DNA of 64,000 nucleotides from Photobacterium damselae (GTDB taxonomy: Bacteria > Pseudomonadota > Gammaproteobacteria > Enterobacterales > Vibrionaceae): the NCBI RefSeq assembly GCF_003026815.1, contig NZ_PYOG01000001.1, positions 62,001 through 126,000 of the forward strand, in the 5' to 3' direction. The notes under the pieces were generated by a model. The model was not told the DNA's origin. It was given only the letters and a program-made list of their open reading frames with translations, and did not search any database. Of the stretch, positions 43,636-53,652 are shown one piece after another; within the stretch, counting starts at the first letter, position 1, and the number at the start of each line of letters is the position of its first letter. The translations under genes were made by a program, and so were the position numbers.

Positions 43636-43958
43636 TAGAGATCATCCTTACGATATGTCTCTTCAACACGTTAATACTGTAACAATTAAGCCGAAAAAAC
43701 ATACGATACAGAGTTTAAAAACACAGCGTGCATCACTTATATCAATGACTTATTTTTTATTATTTTGTCATAAATCTTCATAACAATTTAATAATAAATC
43801 ACATATTCGTTTTACATCAAAAAACCTTACAAATATTGCAATTACCCCATAAGTATTAATTGAATCTGAATAAACGAATACTTTATGATCGCAAAATAAA
43901 TAGATTTATAAAAAATATGTCTACATATTCATTTTCCCTTGTTAGCAGGAGTTTCTTT

Positions 43959-44135
43959 ATGAGCAGTGTGACTGATCAAAAAGACCAATCGACGCGCGGC
44001 CGCGAATGGAAGGCTTTCCTCTTCATCACAGTCTTTTTATTTCCCATTTTAAGTGTGATGGTAGTAGGTGGTTACGGATTCATTGTGTGGATGCTACAAC
44101 TGTTTGTGTTTGGCCCTCCAGGTCATGGCATGTAA
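43959..44135 (+). CDS. torE: TorE, small membrane protein of the TMAO reductase operon (NapE family)
   Basis: A 58-residue protein with a single membrane helix (about residues 18-48, FLFITVFLFPILSVMVVGGYGFIVW) and a short Gly/Pro-rich end. The sequence and position before torC match TorE/NapE, whose role is unknown. The start is ATG 43959, with AGGAG 8 bases upstream; an in-frame extension to 43860 lacks a ribosome site and reads unlike the family. It begins the torE-torC-torA operon; torC follows after 37 bases. Confidence 0.82.
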   Translation: MSSVTDQKDQSTRGREWKAFLFITVFLFPILSVMVVGGYGFIVWMLQLFVFGPPGHGM

Positions 44136-44172
44136 GTCAAGTACGCATTAGAAATCATTAAAGAGGCACATA

Positions 44173-45351
44173 ATGAAAAACTTTCTTCGCAAAGCTTGGC
44201 AGACATTCTCTCGTCCAAGTGTTCATATCAGCTTAGGTGTATTAACCCTAGGTGGTTTTATTGCCGGTGTTATTTTCTGGGGTGGTTTTAATACCGCACT
44301 CGAAAAAACCAATACCGAAGAGTTCTGTGTGGGTTGTCACGCAGAAAACGTGGCACCAGAATTTGCCAACACTATTCATGACAAAAACCGCTCAGGTGTT
44401 CGTGCAACCTGTCCTGATTGTCACGTTCCACATGAATGGACAGCAAAAATTTCTCGTAAAATTCAGGCAAGCAAAGAAGTTTTTGCTCACTTTGCTGGAT
44501 TTATTGATACACCAGAGAAGTTTGAAGATCGTCGTTTAGTTCTCGCGCAACATGAGTGGGAACGTTTTAGCGCTAACGGCTCTCTTGAGTGTCGAAACTG
44601 TCACGACTATGACGGCATGGACTTTAGCAAGATGTCGCCAACAGCTCGTGTCCAAATGAAGAATGCGGCAGAACGAGATCAAAGCTGTGTTGACTGTCAT
44701 AAAGGTATTGCTCACCATCTTCCGAAGAATATGGACAGCAGCGGTGGTTTAATTTCAGAGCTAGTAAACCTATCACACAACACTAAATATGCTGATGGCG
44801 AAACGGTATACAGCGTGCGTTACCTACCTGTGTATGAAGATAAAGATCTAAAGGTTGAAGCCGGTCTTCTTAACCCAGCATCAGGCGTAAAAGTTATCGC
44901 GCAAACCGACAAGGCTATTGAAGTTGAAATTGCTGGTTGGCGTAAAGATAAAGGCTATGGTCGAGTTATTCAGGAAGATTTTGGTATGAATATCCCGGTT
45001 GCCTCTCTGGTTAAAGAATCAGCACAAAATGATCAAGTGGTTGATAAGTACGAAGAGAAAGTTGACGACTTAACAGGTCTTCCATGGCAGCGCGTAACGG
45101 CTAAAGTTTGGATGCCTAAAGATTCTCTTGTTAACGACATTACTCCAGTATGGGAAAAGGCAAAATCGGCTTACACCACTAACTGTTCAGTATGTCACAC
45201 CCAACCTGCGGAAAACCATTTCGATGCCAATACATGGCCAGGAATGTTCGATGGCATGCTAGCGTTCGTTAACTTTGATCGCGATAGTGAAGCCCTAGTT
45301 CGTAAGTATCTTCAAAAGCATTCTTCAGATTTTTCTGATGAGAAGCACTAA
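44173..45351 (+). CDS. torC: TorC, pentaheme c-type cytochrome for TMAO reductase
   Basis: A 392-residue membrane-anchored cytochrome that passes electrons from menaquinol to TorA. One N-terminal helix (about 17-37) anchors it. Five CxxCH heme sites are visible: CVGCH, CPDCH, CRNCH and CVDCH in the NapC/NirT-like half (residues about 54-180) and CSVCH near residue 340 in the C-terminal monoheme domain. The number and order are exactly those of TorC. An RBS (AAGAGG) precedes it. It lies 37 bases after torE and 20 bases before torA. Confidence 0.94.
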   Translation: MKNFLRKAWQTFSRPSVHISLGVLTLGGFIAGVIFWGGFNTALEKTNTEEFCVGCHAENVAPEFANTIHDKNRSGVRATCPDCHVPHEWTAKISRKIQASKEVFAHFAGFIDTPEKFEDRRLVLAQHEWERFSANGSLECRNCHDYDGMDFSKMSPTARVQMKNAAERDQSCVDCHKGIAHHLPKNMDSSGGLISELVNLSHNTKYADGETVYSVRYLPVYEDKDLKVEAGLLNPASGVKVIAQTDKAIEVEIAGWRKDKGYGRVIQEDFGMNIPVASLVKESAQNDQVVDKYEEKVDDLTGLPWQRVTAKVWMPKDSLVNDITPVWEKAKSAYTTNCSVCHTQPAENHFDANTWPGMFDGMLAFVNFDRDSEALVRKYLQKHSSDFSDEKH

Positions 45352-45371
45352 GGTTGATGGAGTAAATAACC

Positions 45372-47834
45372 ATGTCTGTATCAAGAAGAAGTTTTCTTAA
45401 AGGCCTAACCATGACCAGTGCAGCTGGCGTGATTGGTCCTAGCCTACTGGCTTCATCTAAAGCCTTTGCTGTTGAAACTACAGGAACCTGGAAATATTCA
45501 GGTTCTCACTGGGGTGCATTCCGCGCTCATATCTATGGTGGCCGAGTTCAAGAGATTGAAGCGATCGAAATAGATACAAATCCGACCGAAATGTTAAAAG
45601 GCATTAAGGGCGTTATCTACAACCCTTCACGTGTTCGCTACCCAATGGTACGTCTCGATTGGTTGAAGAAAAACAAGTATAGCGGCGAAACACGTGGTAA
45701 TAACCGTTTTGTACGTGTGACTTGGGATGAAGCTCTGGATCTGTTCTACCAAGAATTAGAGCGTATGCAAAAAGACTACGGTCCTTGGGCAATTCACGCC
45801 GGTCAAACAGGTTGGCGTCAAACAGGTCAATTCCACAGTTGTACTAGCCACATGCAGCGCGCAGTAGGTATGCACGGTAACTACATCACTAAAGTGGGTG
45901 ACTACTCAACTGGTGCCGGCCAAACCATCATGCCATATGTGCTGGGTTCAACGGAAGTTTACGCCCAAGGTACTTCTTGGTCTGAAATTTTAGATAACAC
46001 CAAGACATTAATCTTGTGGGCAAACGATCCAGTGAAAAACCTACAAGTTGGTTGGAACTGTGAAACCCATGAATCCTACCCTTACCTTGCTCAGCTAAAA
46101 GAAAAAGTAGCTCAAGGTGAGATCAAAGTGATCTCGGTAGATCCTGTTAAAAATAAAACCCAGCAGTATCTCGATAATGAGCATCTTTACATTAACCCAC
46201 AGACCGATGTGGCGTTTATGTTAGGTGTGGCTCATACCCTGTATAACGAAAACCTATACGATAAAGACTTCATCAAAATGTATTGCTTAGGCTTTGATGA
46301 GTTTATTGGTTACGTTAAAGGTGAGACCAAAGATAAAGTAGAAAAAACGCCAGAGTGGGCTTCGGCTATCTGTGGCGTTCCTGCGGATCAAATCCGTGAA
46401 TTTGCTCGTCTATTGGTAAAAGATCGCACTCAGATCATGTTTGGTTGGTGTATCCAACGACAAGAACACGGTGAACAGCCTTATTGGATGGGTGCTGTGG
46501 TTGCGGCAATGGTTGGTCAAATTGGTTTACCAGGTGGCGGTATCTCTTATGGCCACCACTACTCAGGTATCGGTGTTCCATCAACAGGATTTGCCGCTCC
46601 TGGTGGCTTCCCTCGTAACGTAGATGAAGGCCATAAACCAAAGTGGGATAACAATGACTTTAATGGTTACAGCCGTACCATTCCAGTTGCTCGTTTTGTT
46701 GACTGTATTTTAGAGCCGGGTAAAGAGATCCAATACAACGGCTCTAAAGTGATTCTTCCTGGTTACAAAATGATGGTGATCAGCGGTAACAACCCATGGC
46801 ACCACCATCAAGATCGTAACCGCATGAAGCAAGCATTCCAGAAGTTGCAAACCGTTGTGACTATTGATTATGCTTGGACTGCAACGTGTCGTTTTTCTGA
46901 TATTGTACTGCCAGCCTGTACGCAGTTTGAACGTAATGATATTGATGTTATGGGTTCTTACAGTGGTCGTGGTCTACTTGCGATGCACAAACTGGTTGAC
47001 CCACTCTATCAATCTAAAACCGATTTCGAGATCTTTACTGAGTTGACTCGCCGTTTTGGTCGTCATAAAGAGTACACTCGTGGTATGGATGAAATGGAAT
47101 GGGTAAGCATGTTGTATAACGACTGTCGAGCAGCGAACAAAGGTAAGTTTGATATGCCTGAGTTTGATGTGTTCTGGCAGCAAGGTTTCCTAGACTTTGG
47201 TACGGGTCAACCTTGGGTTCGTCATGCAGATTTCCGTAAAGACCCAGAGATTAATGCCTTAGGTACACCATCTGGCTTTATTGAAATTTCTAGCCGTAAG
47301 ATTGGTCGTTATAATTATGAACACTGTCAAAATCACCCAATGTGGTTTGAGAAAACAGAACGTTCTCATGGCGGCCCTGGCTCAGATAAACACCCATTCT
47401 GGTTACAATCTTGCCACCCAGATAAGCGTCTGCACTCACAGATGTGTGAATCTGATGAGTTCCGTGCAACGTACACAGTACAAGATCGTGAACCTATTTA
47501 CATGAACCCGAAAGATGCCGCGAAAAAAGGCATCAAAGCAGGCGATGTAGTACGAGTGTTTAATGATCGCGGTCAACTATTAGCGGGTGCGGTATTATCA
47601 GATAGCTATGCCGAAGGTGTGGTTCGAATCGAAGAAGGCGCATGGTACGGTCCTCTTAATGAGAAAATCGGTGCCATTGATACCTATGGCGATCCAAATA
47701 CCTTAACAATGGATATCCCAAGTTCCGAGCTTGCTCAAGCAACCAGTGCGCAAACTTGTCTGGTTGATTTCGAGAAGTTCCAAGGTGAGCTACCACCTGT
47801 AACCTCATTTGGCGGTCCGATTGAAGTTAGCTAA
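45372..47834 (+). CDS. torA: TorA, periplasmic trimethylamine-N-oxide reductase
   Basis: An 820-residue molybdoenzyme that reduces TMAO to TMA as the end of an anaerobic respiratory chain. The N-terminus [16 protein letters not shown] is a Tat export signal with the twin arginines. After it come [18 protein letters not shown] and the bis-MGD binding segments: [18 protein letters not shown] (expected to carry the molybdenum-ligating serine), [39 protein letters not shown] and [15 protein letters not shown]. It has no Fe-S motif, as expected for the DMSO-reductase subgroup. The specific chaperone gene torD is not adjacent, nor are torT, torS and torR. Confidence 0.94.
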   Translation: MSVSRRSFLKGLTMTSAAGVIGPSLLASSKAFAVETTGTWKYSGSHWGAFRAHIYGGRVQEIEAIEIDTNPTEMLKGIKGVIYNPSRVRYPMVRLDWLKKNKYSGETRGNNRFVRVTWDEALDLFYQELERMQKDYGPWAIHAGQTGWRQTGQFHSCTSHMQRAVGMHGNYITKVGDYSTGAGQTIMPYVLGSTEVYAQGTSWSEILDNTKTLILWANDPVKNLQVGWNCETHESYPYLAQLKEKVAQGEIKVISVDPVKNKTQQYLDNEHLYINPQTDVAFMLGVAHTLYNENLYDKDFIKMYCLGFDEFIGYVKGETKDKVEKTPEWASAICGVPADQIREFARLLVKDRTQIMFGWCIQRQEHGEQPYWMGAVVAAMVGQIGLPGGGISYGHHYSGIGVPSTGFAAPGGFPRNVDEGHKPKWDNNDFNGYSRTIPVARFVDCILEPGKEIQYNGSKVILPGYKMMVISGNNPWHHHQDRNRMKQAFQKLQTVVTIDYAWTATCRFSDIVLPACTQFERNDIDVMGSYSGRGLLAMHKLVDPLYQSKTDFEIFTELTRRFGRHKEYTRGMDEMEWVSMLYNDCRAANKGKFDMPEFDVFWQQGFLDFGTGQPWVRHADFRKDPEINALGTPSGFIEISSRKIGRYNYEHCQNHPMWFEKTERSHGGPGSDKHPFWLQSCHPDKRLHSQMCESDEFRATYTVQDREPIYMNPKDAAKKGIKAGDVVRVFNDRGQLLAGAVLSDSYAEGVVRIEEGAWYGPLNEKIGAIDTYGDPNTLTMDIPSSELAQATSAQTCLVDFEKFQGELPPVTSFGGPIEVS

Positions 47835-47858
47835 TCAATCAGTCTGATTAAACAGTAA

Positions 47859-47895
47859 AAAGGCCCGAGTTTTATATGAACTCGGGCCTTTTTGT
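47859..47895 (+). terminator. Terminator after torA
   Basis: AAAAGGCCCGAGTT pairs with AACTCGGGCCTTTT across six bases, followed by TG. Confidence 0.9.
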
Positions 47896-47896
47896 A

Positions 47897-48086
47897 TCAA
47901 CTAAACGTAACAAGATCACTCTCTTGGGCTGGATCTCGCCCTGTTATTGATGATTTTTGAACCGCAGCATAACGCTTTTCCCAATAGGTGGCATTTTTAA
48001 TCCCTAACTTAATTGGTTTGAAGGTAAAGTCCGTCACCCCAGCGGCTTGTTGAGCCTCATAATCTCGCAAAGTAAAAATATGGTAA
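47897..48086 (-). pseudogene. Possible decayed gene fragment (open minus-strand frame without a start)
   Basis: The minus strand is open for about 62 codons, ending with TGA at 47897-47899, with coding-like composition (RDYEAQQAAGVTDF, then PIKLGIKNATYWEKRYA). No ATG with a ribosome site exists, and the frame runs upstream into the T tract of the terminator of the lipoprotein gene. It looks like the C-terminal remnant of a lost gene. I do not recognise the parent family. Confidence 0.35.
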
Positions 48087-48090
48087 TAAA

Positions 48091-48125
48091 AAAAAGCGCC
48101 CTATTTAATTAGGACGCAAAAAAAG
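48091..48125 (-). terminator. Terminator of the DUF5666 lipoprotein gene
   Basis: On the minus strand GCGTCCTA pairs with TAGGGCGC across six bases and is followed by eight T residues. Confidence 0.85.
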
Positions 48126-48156
48126 AAATGTCAAAACAGGAAATGGTATTTTCTAA

Positions 48157-49317
48157 TTAATCATCTAACTCTTCTAACTCAATTTCACGAGCGATCTTTT
48201 GACCATTGCGAACAATACCTTCAATCTCAACTCGTTTACCTGGTAGCGTTGCTAGTGTTAGACGATCTTCATAACGAGTCATGTTATCTACATAAACAGG
48301 TTGCTGAACACCATAAAGTGTAATTGTAGAATCCGTCACATCAGAAACGATTCCTTCAACATCAAACTCACGCCAAGTGCCTTGATCATGGTCACCATCG
48401 TGATCACGCTCAAATTCAATCTCTTTTGCCACACCATTAATTGCAGTGACTTCAACCAACGTACCCATTTTTAAGTTGTTTCGCGTTCCATCTTCAAAAC
48501 GAGTTGAGTTGTTGATAACAAATTGACCGCGAGCATTTAGAGTAAATAAGGTCTTTTCGTTGTTAATCCAGGTTACTACACCCTCAATTTCTGCATCATC
48601 AAAGTCTTCATTGTCGTCATAGTTATCAACTTCAACTTCTGTAGCAACGAAAGCACCATCTATCATCTCCCCCGTTACTTCAACCCAGTCACCATTACCA
48701 ATCGTTGGATCTAACTGAATATTTGCATAATCTACGACGACCTGACCTAACTTAAATGTAGATGCCACAGAATCTAACTGAGATAAAGTGCCCTCTAACT
48801 CATACTTACCAGCAAGGTCAGTATTCTCAACTTCAATCACCGATAGAACTTTATAACCCACTCCAGTTTCGGTCGCCATCGGCAGTGCAGAAACCATCAC
48901 CCAATCATTTATTTCTATATCTTTGTTTAATTGAGCAAAAGACAACTCCACCCCATTAATGGTGAAAGTGTGGGTTGTATGATTAACTGCAGTCACTTGA
49001 CCTAGTAGTGTTGGATCTAGAAAAACGGTAGCGCCAGCCTTTGCCACGTCAGAAACCTGCACCATCATTTGTGGTTTTAATACAGAAACACCATCAGCCA
49101 AAGGGGTATTTGCATAATTCACACTAGCTACTTGGTAAGAGCGACCATTAACAATGATATTGCTGCCATTTACTTTATCAATCGTACCTTCAACTAATGC
49201 TGGCTTTGCCTCTGGTTTAATATCAGGTTTTGGTGTTGAGCCATTATCACTGCCGCCGCCACCACCGCATCCAGAAAGAATAAGACCAATAATCGTAACT
49301 AGTACCAACTTTTTCAT
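48157..49317 (-). CDS. Lipoprotein with DUF5666-type repeats
   Basis: A 386-residue protein with a lipoprotein signal (MKKLVLVTIIGLILSGCGGGGG) in which the Cys is followed by a glycine run, so the mature protein is lipid-anchored outside the cytoplasm. Four or five beta-rich modules of 60-80 residues follow, each with the form xxGTIDKVNGSNIIVNGRSY / GQVTAVNHTTHTFTINGVEL / EGVVTWINNEKTLFTLNARG / EGIVSDVTDSTITLYGV, as in DUF5666. Asp-rich stretches (DNYDDNEDFDDAE) may bind cations. It is divergent from the response regulator with 93 bases between, so it is likely a target of that system. Function unknown. Confidence 0.8.
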   Translation of the reverse strand: MKKLVLVTIIGLILSGCGGGGGSDNGSTPKPDIKPEAKPALVEGTIDKVNGSNIIVNGRSYQVASVNYANTPLADGVSVLKPQMMVQVSDVAKAGATVFLDPTLLGQVTAVNHTTHTFTINGVELSFAQLNKDIEINDWVMVSALPMATETGVGYKVLSVIEVENTDLAGKYELEGTLSQLDSVASTFKLGQVVVDYANIQLDPTIGNGDWVEVTGEMIDGAFVATEVEVDNYDDNEDFDDAEIEGVVTWINNEKTLFTLNARGQFVINNSTRFEDGTRNNLKMGTLVEVTAINGVAKEIEFERDHDGDHDQGTWREFDVEGIVSDVTDSTITLYGVQQPVYVDNMTRYEDRLTLATLPGKRVEIEGIVRNGQKIAREIELEELDD

Positions 49318-49410
49318 GCTAAACCTTTTTATTTAAAGAATAATATTGTTATCGCAGGTATATTAAGCGGGCATTCGTGAAGTGATCGTGAAGAAACGTG
49401 AAATATTTTT

Positions 49411-50079
49411 ATGAAAGTACTAATTGTTGATGACAACCATAATATTGCCGAGACCATTGCTGACTATCTTGAACTTGAAGGTATGACGATTGACTGTGCT
49501 TATCATGGTGAAGCTGCACTAAATTTGGTTAAAGAAAATCACTATGATGTGATTATTATGGACATTATGATGCCTAAATTAGATGGCATTAATGCAGTAA
49601 AGAAATTACGAGAAGAACAGTTTTGCAACACCCCCATTCTCTTTTTAACCGCCAAAGATCAGTTAGAAGATAAAATTGCGGCATTTAAAGCCGGTGGTGA
49701 TGACTATCTACTCAAGCCTTTTGCAATGGAAGAGCTCTGTTTGCGCCTTTACGCATTGAGTAACCGCGGTCCTCGACAGGATATTGGAGAGCTCAAGTTT
49801 GCCGATATCACCATTAATACACGCACTGATGAAGTTAAACGCGCCGAAACAGAGATTAAACTAAGCCGGATTCAACTTAAAATTCTCAAATTACTTATGC
49901 GACAAGCTCCTAGCATAGTATCACGCCAAGAAGTAATCGAATCGATTTGGGGCGATGAAACCCCATCCAGTGATGCTCTTCGCAGTCATATATATGGTCT
50001 TCGTAATGCCCTAGATAAGGGTTTTGAAACATCAAGGTTAGAAACAATCCATGGTCAAGGCTACCGCATCAAAGCTTAA
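49411..50079 (+). CDS. OmpR-family response regulator
   Basis: A 222-residue transcription regulator. The receiver domain (1-115) has VLIVDDN (acid pocket), IIMDIMMPKLDG with the phosphorylated Asp51, FLTAKDQ and LLKPFA with the conserved Lys. The C-terminal winged helix (about 125-222) contains LSRIQLKILKLLMRQAPSIVSRQEVIESIWGDE and ends DALRSHIYGLRNALDKGF...TIHGQGYRIKA. It overlaps the histidine kinase gene by 29 bases, so the pair is co-translated. Divergent from the DUF5666 lipoprotein. I cannot say which named Vibrio system this equals. Confidence 0.92.
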   Translation: MKVLIVDDNHNIAETIADYLELEGMTIDCAYHGEAALNLVKENHYDVIIMDIMMPKLDGINAVKKLREEQFCNTPILFLTAKDQLEDKIAAFKAGGDDYLLKPFAMEELCLRLYALSNRGPRQDIGELKFADITINTRTDEVKRAETEIKLSRIQLKILKLLMRQAPSIVSRQEVIESIWGDETPSSDALRSHIYGLRNALDKGFETSRLETIHGQGYRIKA

Positions 50080-51298
50080 ACAATATCCAAGTCTCTATCG
50101 CAAAGTTCGTTGGAGTTTTGGCGCAATGACATTTGTGATGTTTGCTCTGTATTGGGGCGTGATTTATATCGCTGAAAACCAGTTAGAGGTGATCAGTCTC
50201 CACCACTGGCTTGATACCGAAGCAACCCGTTATGTAATGGATTACCAAAAAGATCAAGAGCAAGCAGCCCTTCCTAATAAGTCTGAATTTTCAACTTATT
50301 GGAGTGAGCAACCCATGCCAAAATGGTTGGATAGTTATAATAAACCGGGTTTTTATGAACATCTGCTAGGGGATGAGGATAAGCATTTTATTGTATTAAA
50401 ACACCCATCAGGTAATGGTTTACTCTATTTAGTATTCCAAGACGATGCCGATGACTACCTTGATAGCTATGAAGATAACTTGCACTATTTTACCTTCTTC
50501 TTTGGTGGGCTTATCACTTTAGCCATGGCGTTATATGGGGTATATTTTGTACGTACCCTCTCAAAACCTTTTGCAACTATCGAAGAAAAAATCAGTCAAA
50601 TGCAACCTGACCAACCAGCCTTTTCTGTCGATAGTCAATACAGTGAAACCCGCCACATAGAGCAAGCACTTCTTGATAGCAAAAATAATATTGCTGGATT
50701 TTTTCAACGAGAGAAAGAGTTTAGCCGTTTTGCTTCTCACGAACTGCGTACACCTATTATGGTGATTAAAGGATCTGCCGATTTACTCAAAAAAGTCCCC
50801 AATCAGCCACGAGTTGCACTCAAGGCTATCGATCGGATGCAACAAGCTAGTGATGAAATGCGTATCTTAACTGAGACTTTTCTCCTACTTGGTAAAGAGC
50901 AAATTGATAACCATTACTTTGGTGAATTCAGTTTAGATAGTGCTTTATATCAACAACTTGAGCTTCTAGAACCCCTATTTGCTAAGCAAGATTCTGGCTA
51001 TCAGTTAGAGATAAAAAATCCTATCACAGCCTATGCACCAGAAAGTTTTATTACTATTGTTATAAACAATCTGATCAAGAATGCATTTAGCTACAGTATC
51101 GGTGATATTCATATTTCACTGGATGCCGAAACATTAACGATCACGAATCGCCATGATGGACATGAGACCTATAATGCAGGTTATGGCTGCGGACTGGTTA
51201 TTGTTGAGCGTATTTGTGAACGGATGGGTTGGCAATTTTCAGCGACTGATACTGGCACCCAATTTGCAACAGAGATTCAATTCCACAATAGAAGTTAA
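50051..51298 (+). CDS. Sensor histidine kinase, partner of the OmpR-family regulator
   Basis: A 415-residue inner-membrane kinase. Two membrane segments (about 22-42 and 148-168) enclose a small periplasmic domain of about 105 residues rich in Asp and Tyr. The HisKA domain has FSRFASHELRTPIMVIKG with the phosphorylated His near residue 233. The ATPase domain has the N box VINNLIKNAFSYS and the G box GYGCGLVIVERICERMGW; it is compact. The periplasmic ligand is unknown. It starts within the regulator gene and is followed after 18 bases by a lipocalin gene that may belong to the same transcript. Confidence 0.9.
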   Translation: MVKATASKLKQYPSLYRKVRWSFGAMTFVMFALYWGVIYIAENQLEVISLHHWLDTEATRYVMDYQKDQEQAALPNKSEFSTYWSEQPMPKWLDSYNKPGFYEHLLGDEDKHFIVLKHPSGNGLLYLVFQDDADDYLDSYEDNLHYFTFFFGGLITLAMALYGVYFVRTLSKPFATIEEKISQMQPDQPAFSVDSQYSETRHIEQALLDSKNNIAGFFQREKEFSRFASHELRTPIMVIKGSADLLKKVPNQPRVALKAIDRMQQASDEMRILTETFLLLGKEQIDNHYFGEFSLDSALYQQLELLEPLFAKQDSGYQLEIKNPITAYAPESFITIVINNLIKNAFSYSIGDIHISLDAETLTITNRHDGHETYNAGYGCGLVIVERICERMGWQFSATDTGTQFATEIQFHNRS

Positions 51299-51316
51299 AA
51301 AACTGGAGGAATAAAG

Positions 51317-51907
51317 ATGAAGATCTGTCATTTTTTGCCAAGCCGCAACAGTACTATTTTTATTCCTCTTTTGGTTCTTTGGCTTACAGGATGTACCTCT
51401 GTTCCACAACAAGTTTCTCCTGTTACTGCTTTTGAACTCAATCGCTATATGGGCACTTGGTATGAGATAGCCCGCCTTGACCACAGTTTTGAACGTGGGC
51501 TTTCTAATATCTCAGCCACTTATCATCTAAAACGCGATGGCAGTGTAGAAGTCATTAATCGAGGTTTTGATGTCGATGAGAAGCAGTGGAGTGAAGCCAT
51601 AGGTAATGCCAAAATGGTCAAAGATATTCATACAGGGCACTTTAAAGTCTCATTCTTTGGCCCATTCTATAGTAGTTATGTTGTCTTCCACTTAGAGCCT
51701 GACTATAGTGCCGCGCTCGTTAGTGGTTATAGTAACGACTATTTTTGGATTTTATCGCGCACACCAAGCCTACCTAAAGAGAAGATTAACCACTATTTAC
51801 AGTTAGCAAAACAACATGGCTTTGCGACCGACCAACTCATCTATCCATCACAAATTCAAAATAGAAAAAAGGTGAACCAAATGGCCCACCTTTACAGTAC
51901 ACGTTAA
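51317..51907 (+). CDS. blc: Bacterial lipocalin (Blc), outer-membrane lipoprotein
   Basis: A 196-residue lipoprotein, with a GGAGGA ribosome site 9 bases before ATG. The signal ends LWLTGC. The mature part shows the lipocalin signature MGTWYEIARLDHSFERGLSNISATYHL (GxW motif) and the second and third structurally conserved regions SYVVFHLEPDYSAALVSGYSNDYFWILSRTPSLP. Lipocalins of this class bind lysophospholipids and fatty acids at the outer membrane. It lies 18 bases after the kinase gene, suggesting envelope-related signalling. Its stop codon overlaps that of the convergent ABC exporter in the sequence TTAA. Confidence 0.9.
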   Translation: MKICHFLPSRNSTIFIPLLVLWLTGCTSVPQQVSPVTAFELNRYMGTWYEIARLDHSFERGLSNISATYHLKRDGSVEVINRGFDVDEKQWSEAIGNAKMVKDIHTGHFKVSFFGPFYSSYVVFHLEPDYSAALVSGYSNDYFWILSRTPSLPKEKINHYLQLAKQHGFATDQLIYPSQIQNRKKVNQMAHLYSTR

Positions 51908-53652
51908 GCAATCGCGCCTTTATCCCAGCGTACTTGATGATCGTCAGTTCGCTGCCCTCTTAGCAATTGTTTATGGTATTTAGCCACGACAGAACGATGA
52001 GCAATACTAATTAATGTAGTCTGGGGTAACTCATCAAGCAGTAACTGATACATACGCGCCTCAGTCTCTTCATCGAGAGAGGCTGTAGCTTCATCCAAAA
52101 ATAACCATTTAGGTTGTTGGATAAAAGTACGCAATAAAGCGACTCGTTGCTGCTCACCTGGAGACATCACATGAGCCCAATTATGTCGTTCAGAAAGAAC
52201 GTCAACAAAACGGCTTAACGAACATTTGTGCATCCATTCCACTAGAGTAGCATCAGAGATCAGAGTATCTTTTTGAGGATAGAGTAAAACATCTCTTAAT
52301 GTTGCAATAGGTAGATAAGGCCTCTGAGGTAAAAATAGTGCATCGTTATTACGCTCTACTTCACCTTGTGAAAATGGCCAAATACCTGCGATGGTTTTCA
52401 TTAAACTGCTCTTACCTAAACCAGAAGGGCCAGCAATTAATGTGTGCTCGCCTGCTGCAATAGATAAGTTACCCAGAGTAAATAAAATTTCTTTATTAGG
52501 TAACCCGACAGAACACTGGCTGAGCGTTAAGTGGTCTTGATTTGAAAGTTTGATATGTAATTGGCTCTTGATTGTTTGCTCTCTCGCTTCAATCATATGC
52601 TCATGATAAGTTGTTAAGCGATCGACACTGGCTTTCCAGCTTGCGATAGAAGCATAAGAGTTAACAAACCAGCTCATGGCATCCATAACTTGACCAAAAG
52701 CATTCACGATCTGCATCATCCCACCCAGTTTGATGGCACCAGAGAAAAAACGGGGAGCGGTAATAACCAGAGGGAAAATAGATGCAATTTGCGAATAGCC
52801 ACTATTAAAGCCAACCATCTGCTTTTGTTTTCGCATAATTTTCCAAGTGTTTTTCCAGACTGAATCAAACTTTAATTCAAGTTCTTGTTGTTCAGTTTTC
52901 TCACCTTGATAAAGCGCCACGCCTTCTGCATTTTCACGCAAACGGATCATAGAAAAACGAAGATCAGCTTCAAACTTTTGTTGCATAAAATTCAAACCAA
53001 TTAATGGCCTACCTATTTTATGCATGATCCAACTACCAATGCCAGCATACAATAAAGCAGCCCATACCATCGCCCCAGGGATTTCAATATGATGACCGAG
53101 TAAGTCAACACTCATACTGCCCGATAGACCCCATAAAATGGTAATGAACGAAGCTAGTGTTACAACGGAATTCAACAGCCCTAGTGCCAACCCTAATGTG
53201 TCGCTGGTAAATTGATTGATGTCTTCCGAAATACGTTGATCCGGGTTATCTGTTTTGCCGTGTTCCAACTCTAATTGATAGTAAACACGATGAGATAACC
53301 AATCTGAAAAATACACTTGTGTTAACCAACGACGCCAACGAAGCTGAAGCATCATATTGAGGTAAATGCGATAGATAGCAATAATGATAAAACCTGCCGC
53401 TATTAATGAAAACTTAATTAATAGGTGGGTAAAAGCCGCTTTATCTATCTGCTGAAGGGCATTATAGAAGTCTGCATTCCATTTATTTAGGATGACAGAC
53501 ATATAGACCATACCTAAATTGAGAATGACAATGGCAAATAATAAACCGCGAGCAATCCATTTTTCTTCAGATTGCCAATACGGTTTTGCTAACTGCCACA
53601 CTTTACCTAAAAAGTGACGGGAACTCAGTTGGACTGAATCAGTCAATTTCAT
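51904..53652 (-). CDS. YddA-like ABC exporter, fused membrane and ATPase domains
   Basis: A 582-residue half transporter of the SbmA/BacA-related ABC_membrane_2 group. The membrane domain (about 1-330) has six segments and ends near PLVITAPRFFSGAIKLGGMMQIVNAFGQV, a family mark. The ATPase domain shows Walker A AGPSGLGKSSLM near residue 410, signature MSPGEQQRVALLR, Walker B WLFLDEATASLDEETE and the H loop ISIAHRS. E. coli YddA has similar size and order; its substrate is unknown, and related proteins take up peptides or vitamin B12. It converges on the lipocalin with a four-base overlap of stops. Confidence 0.85.
   Translation of the reverse strand: MKLTDSVQLSSRHFLGKVWQLAKPYWQSEEKWIARGLLFAIVILNLGMVYMSVILNKWNADFYNALQQIDKAAFTHLLIKFSLIAAGFIIIAIYRIYLNMMLQLRWRRWLTQVYFSDWLSHRVYYQLELEHGKTDNPDQRISEDINQFTSDTLGLALGLLNSVVTLASFITILWGLSGSMSVDLLGHHIEIPGAMVWAALLYAGIGSWIMHKIGRPLIGLNFMQQKFEADLRFSMIRLRENAEGVALYQGEKTEQQELELKFDSVWKNTWKIMRKQKQMVGFNSGYSQIASIFPLVITAPRFFSGAIKLGGMMQIVNAFGQVMDAMSWFVNSYASIASWKASVDRLTTYHEHMIEAREQTIKSQLHIKLSNQDHLTLSQCSVGLPNKEILFTLGNLSIAAGEHTLIAGPSGLGKSSLMKTIAGIWPFSQGEVERNNDALFLPQRPYLPIATLRDVLLYPQKDTLISDATLVEWMHKCSLSRFVDVLSERHNWAHVMSPGEQQRVALLRTFIQQPKWLFLDEATASLDEETEARMYQLLLDELPQTTLISIAHRSVVAKYHKQLLRGQRTDDHQVRWDKGAIA

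Larger units (their letters stand above)
43466..43958. other. Upstream region of torECA
   Basis: 493 AT-rich bases without a gene. It holds a possible weak purC terminator (43486-43512), a pyrimidine-rich short repeat, and three TorR-box-like decamers. Confidence 0.45.

Noticed and set aside
43860-43958. N-terminal extension of torE
   Set aside because: No ribosome site, and the extra 33 residues do not resemble TorE; ATG 43959 has a good AGGAG.
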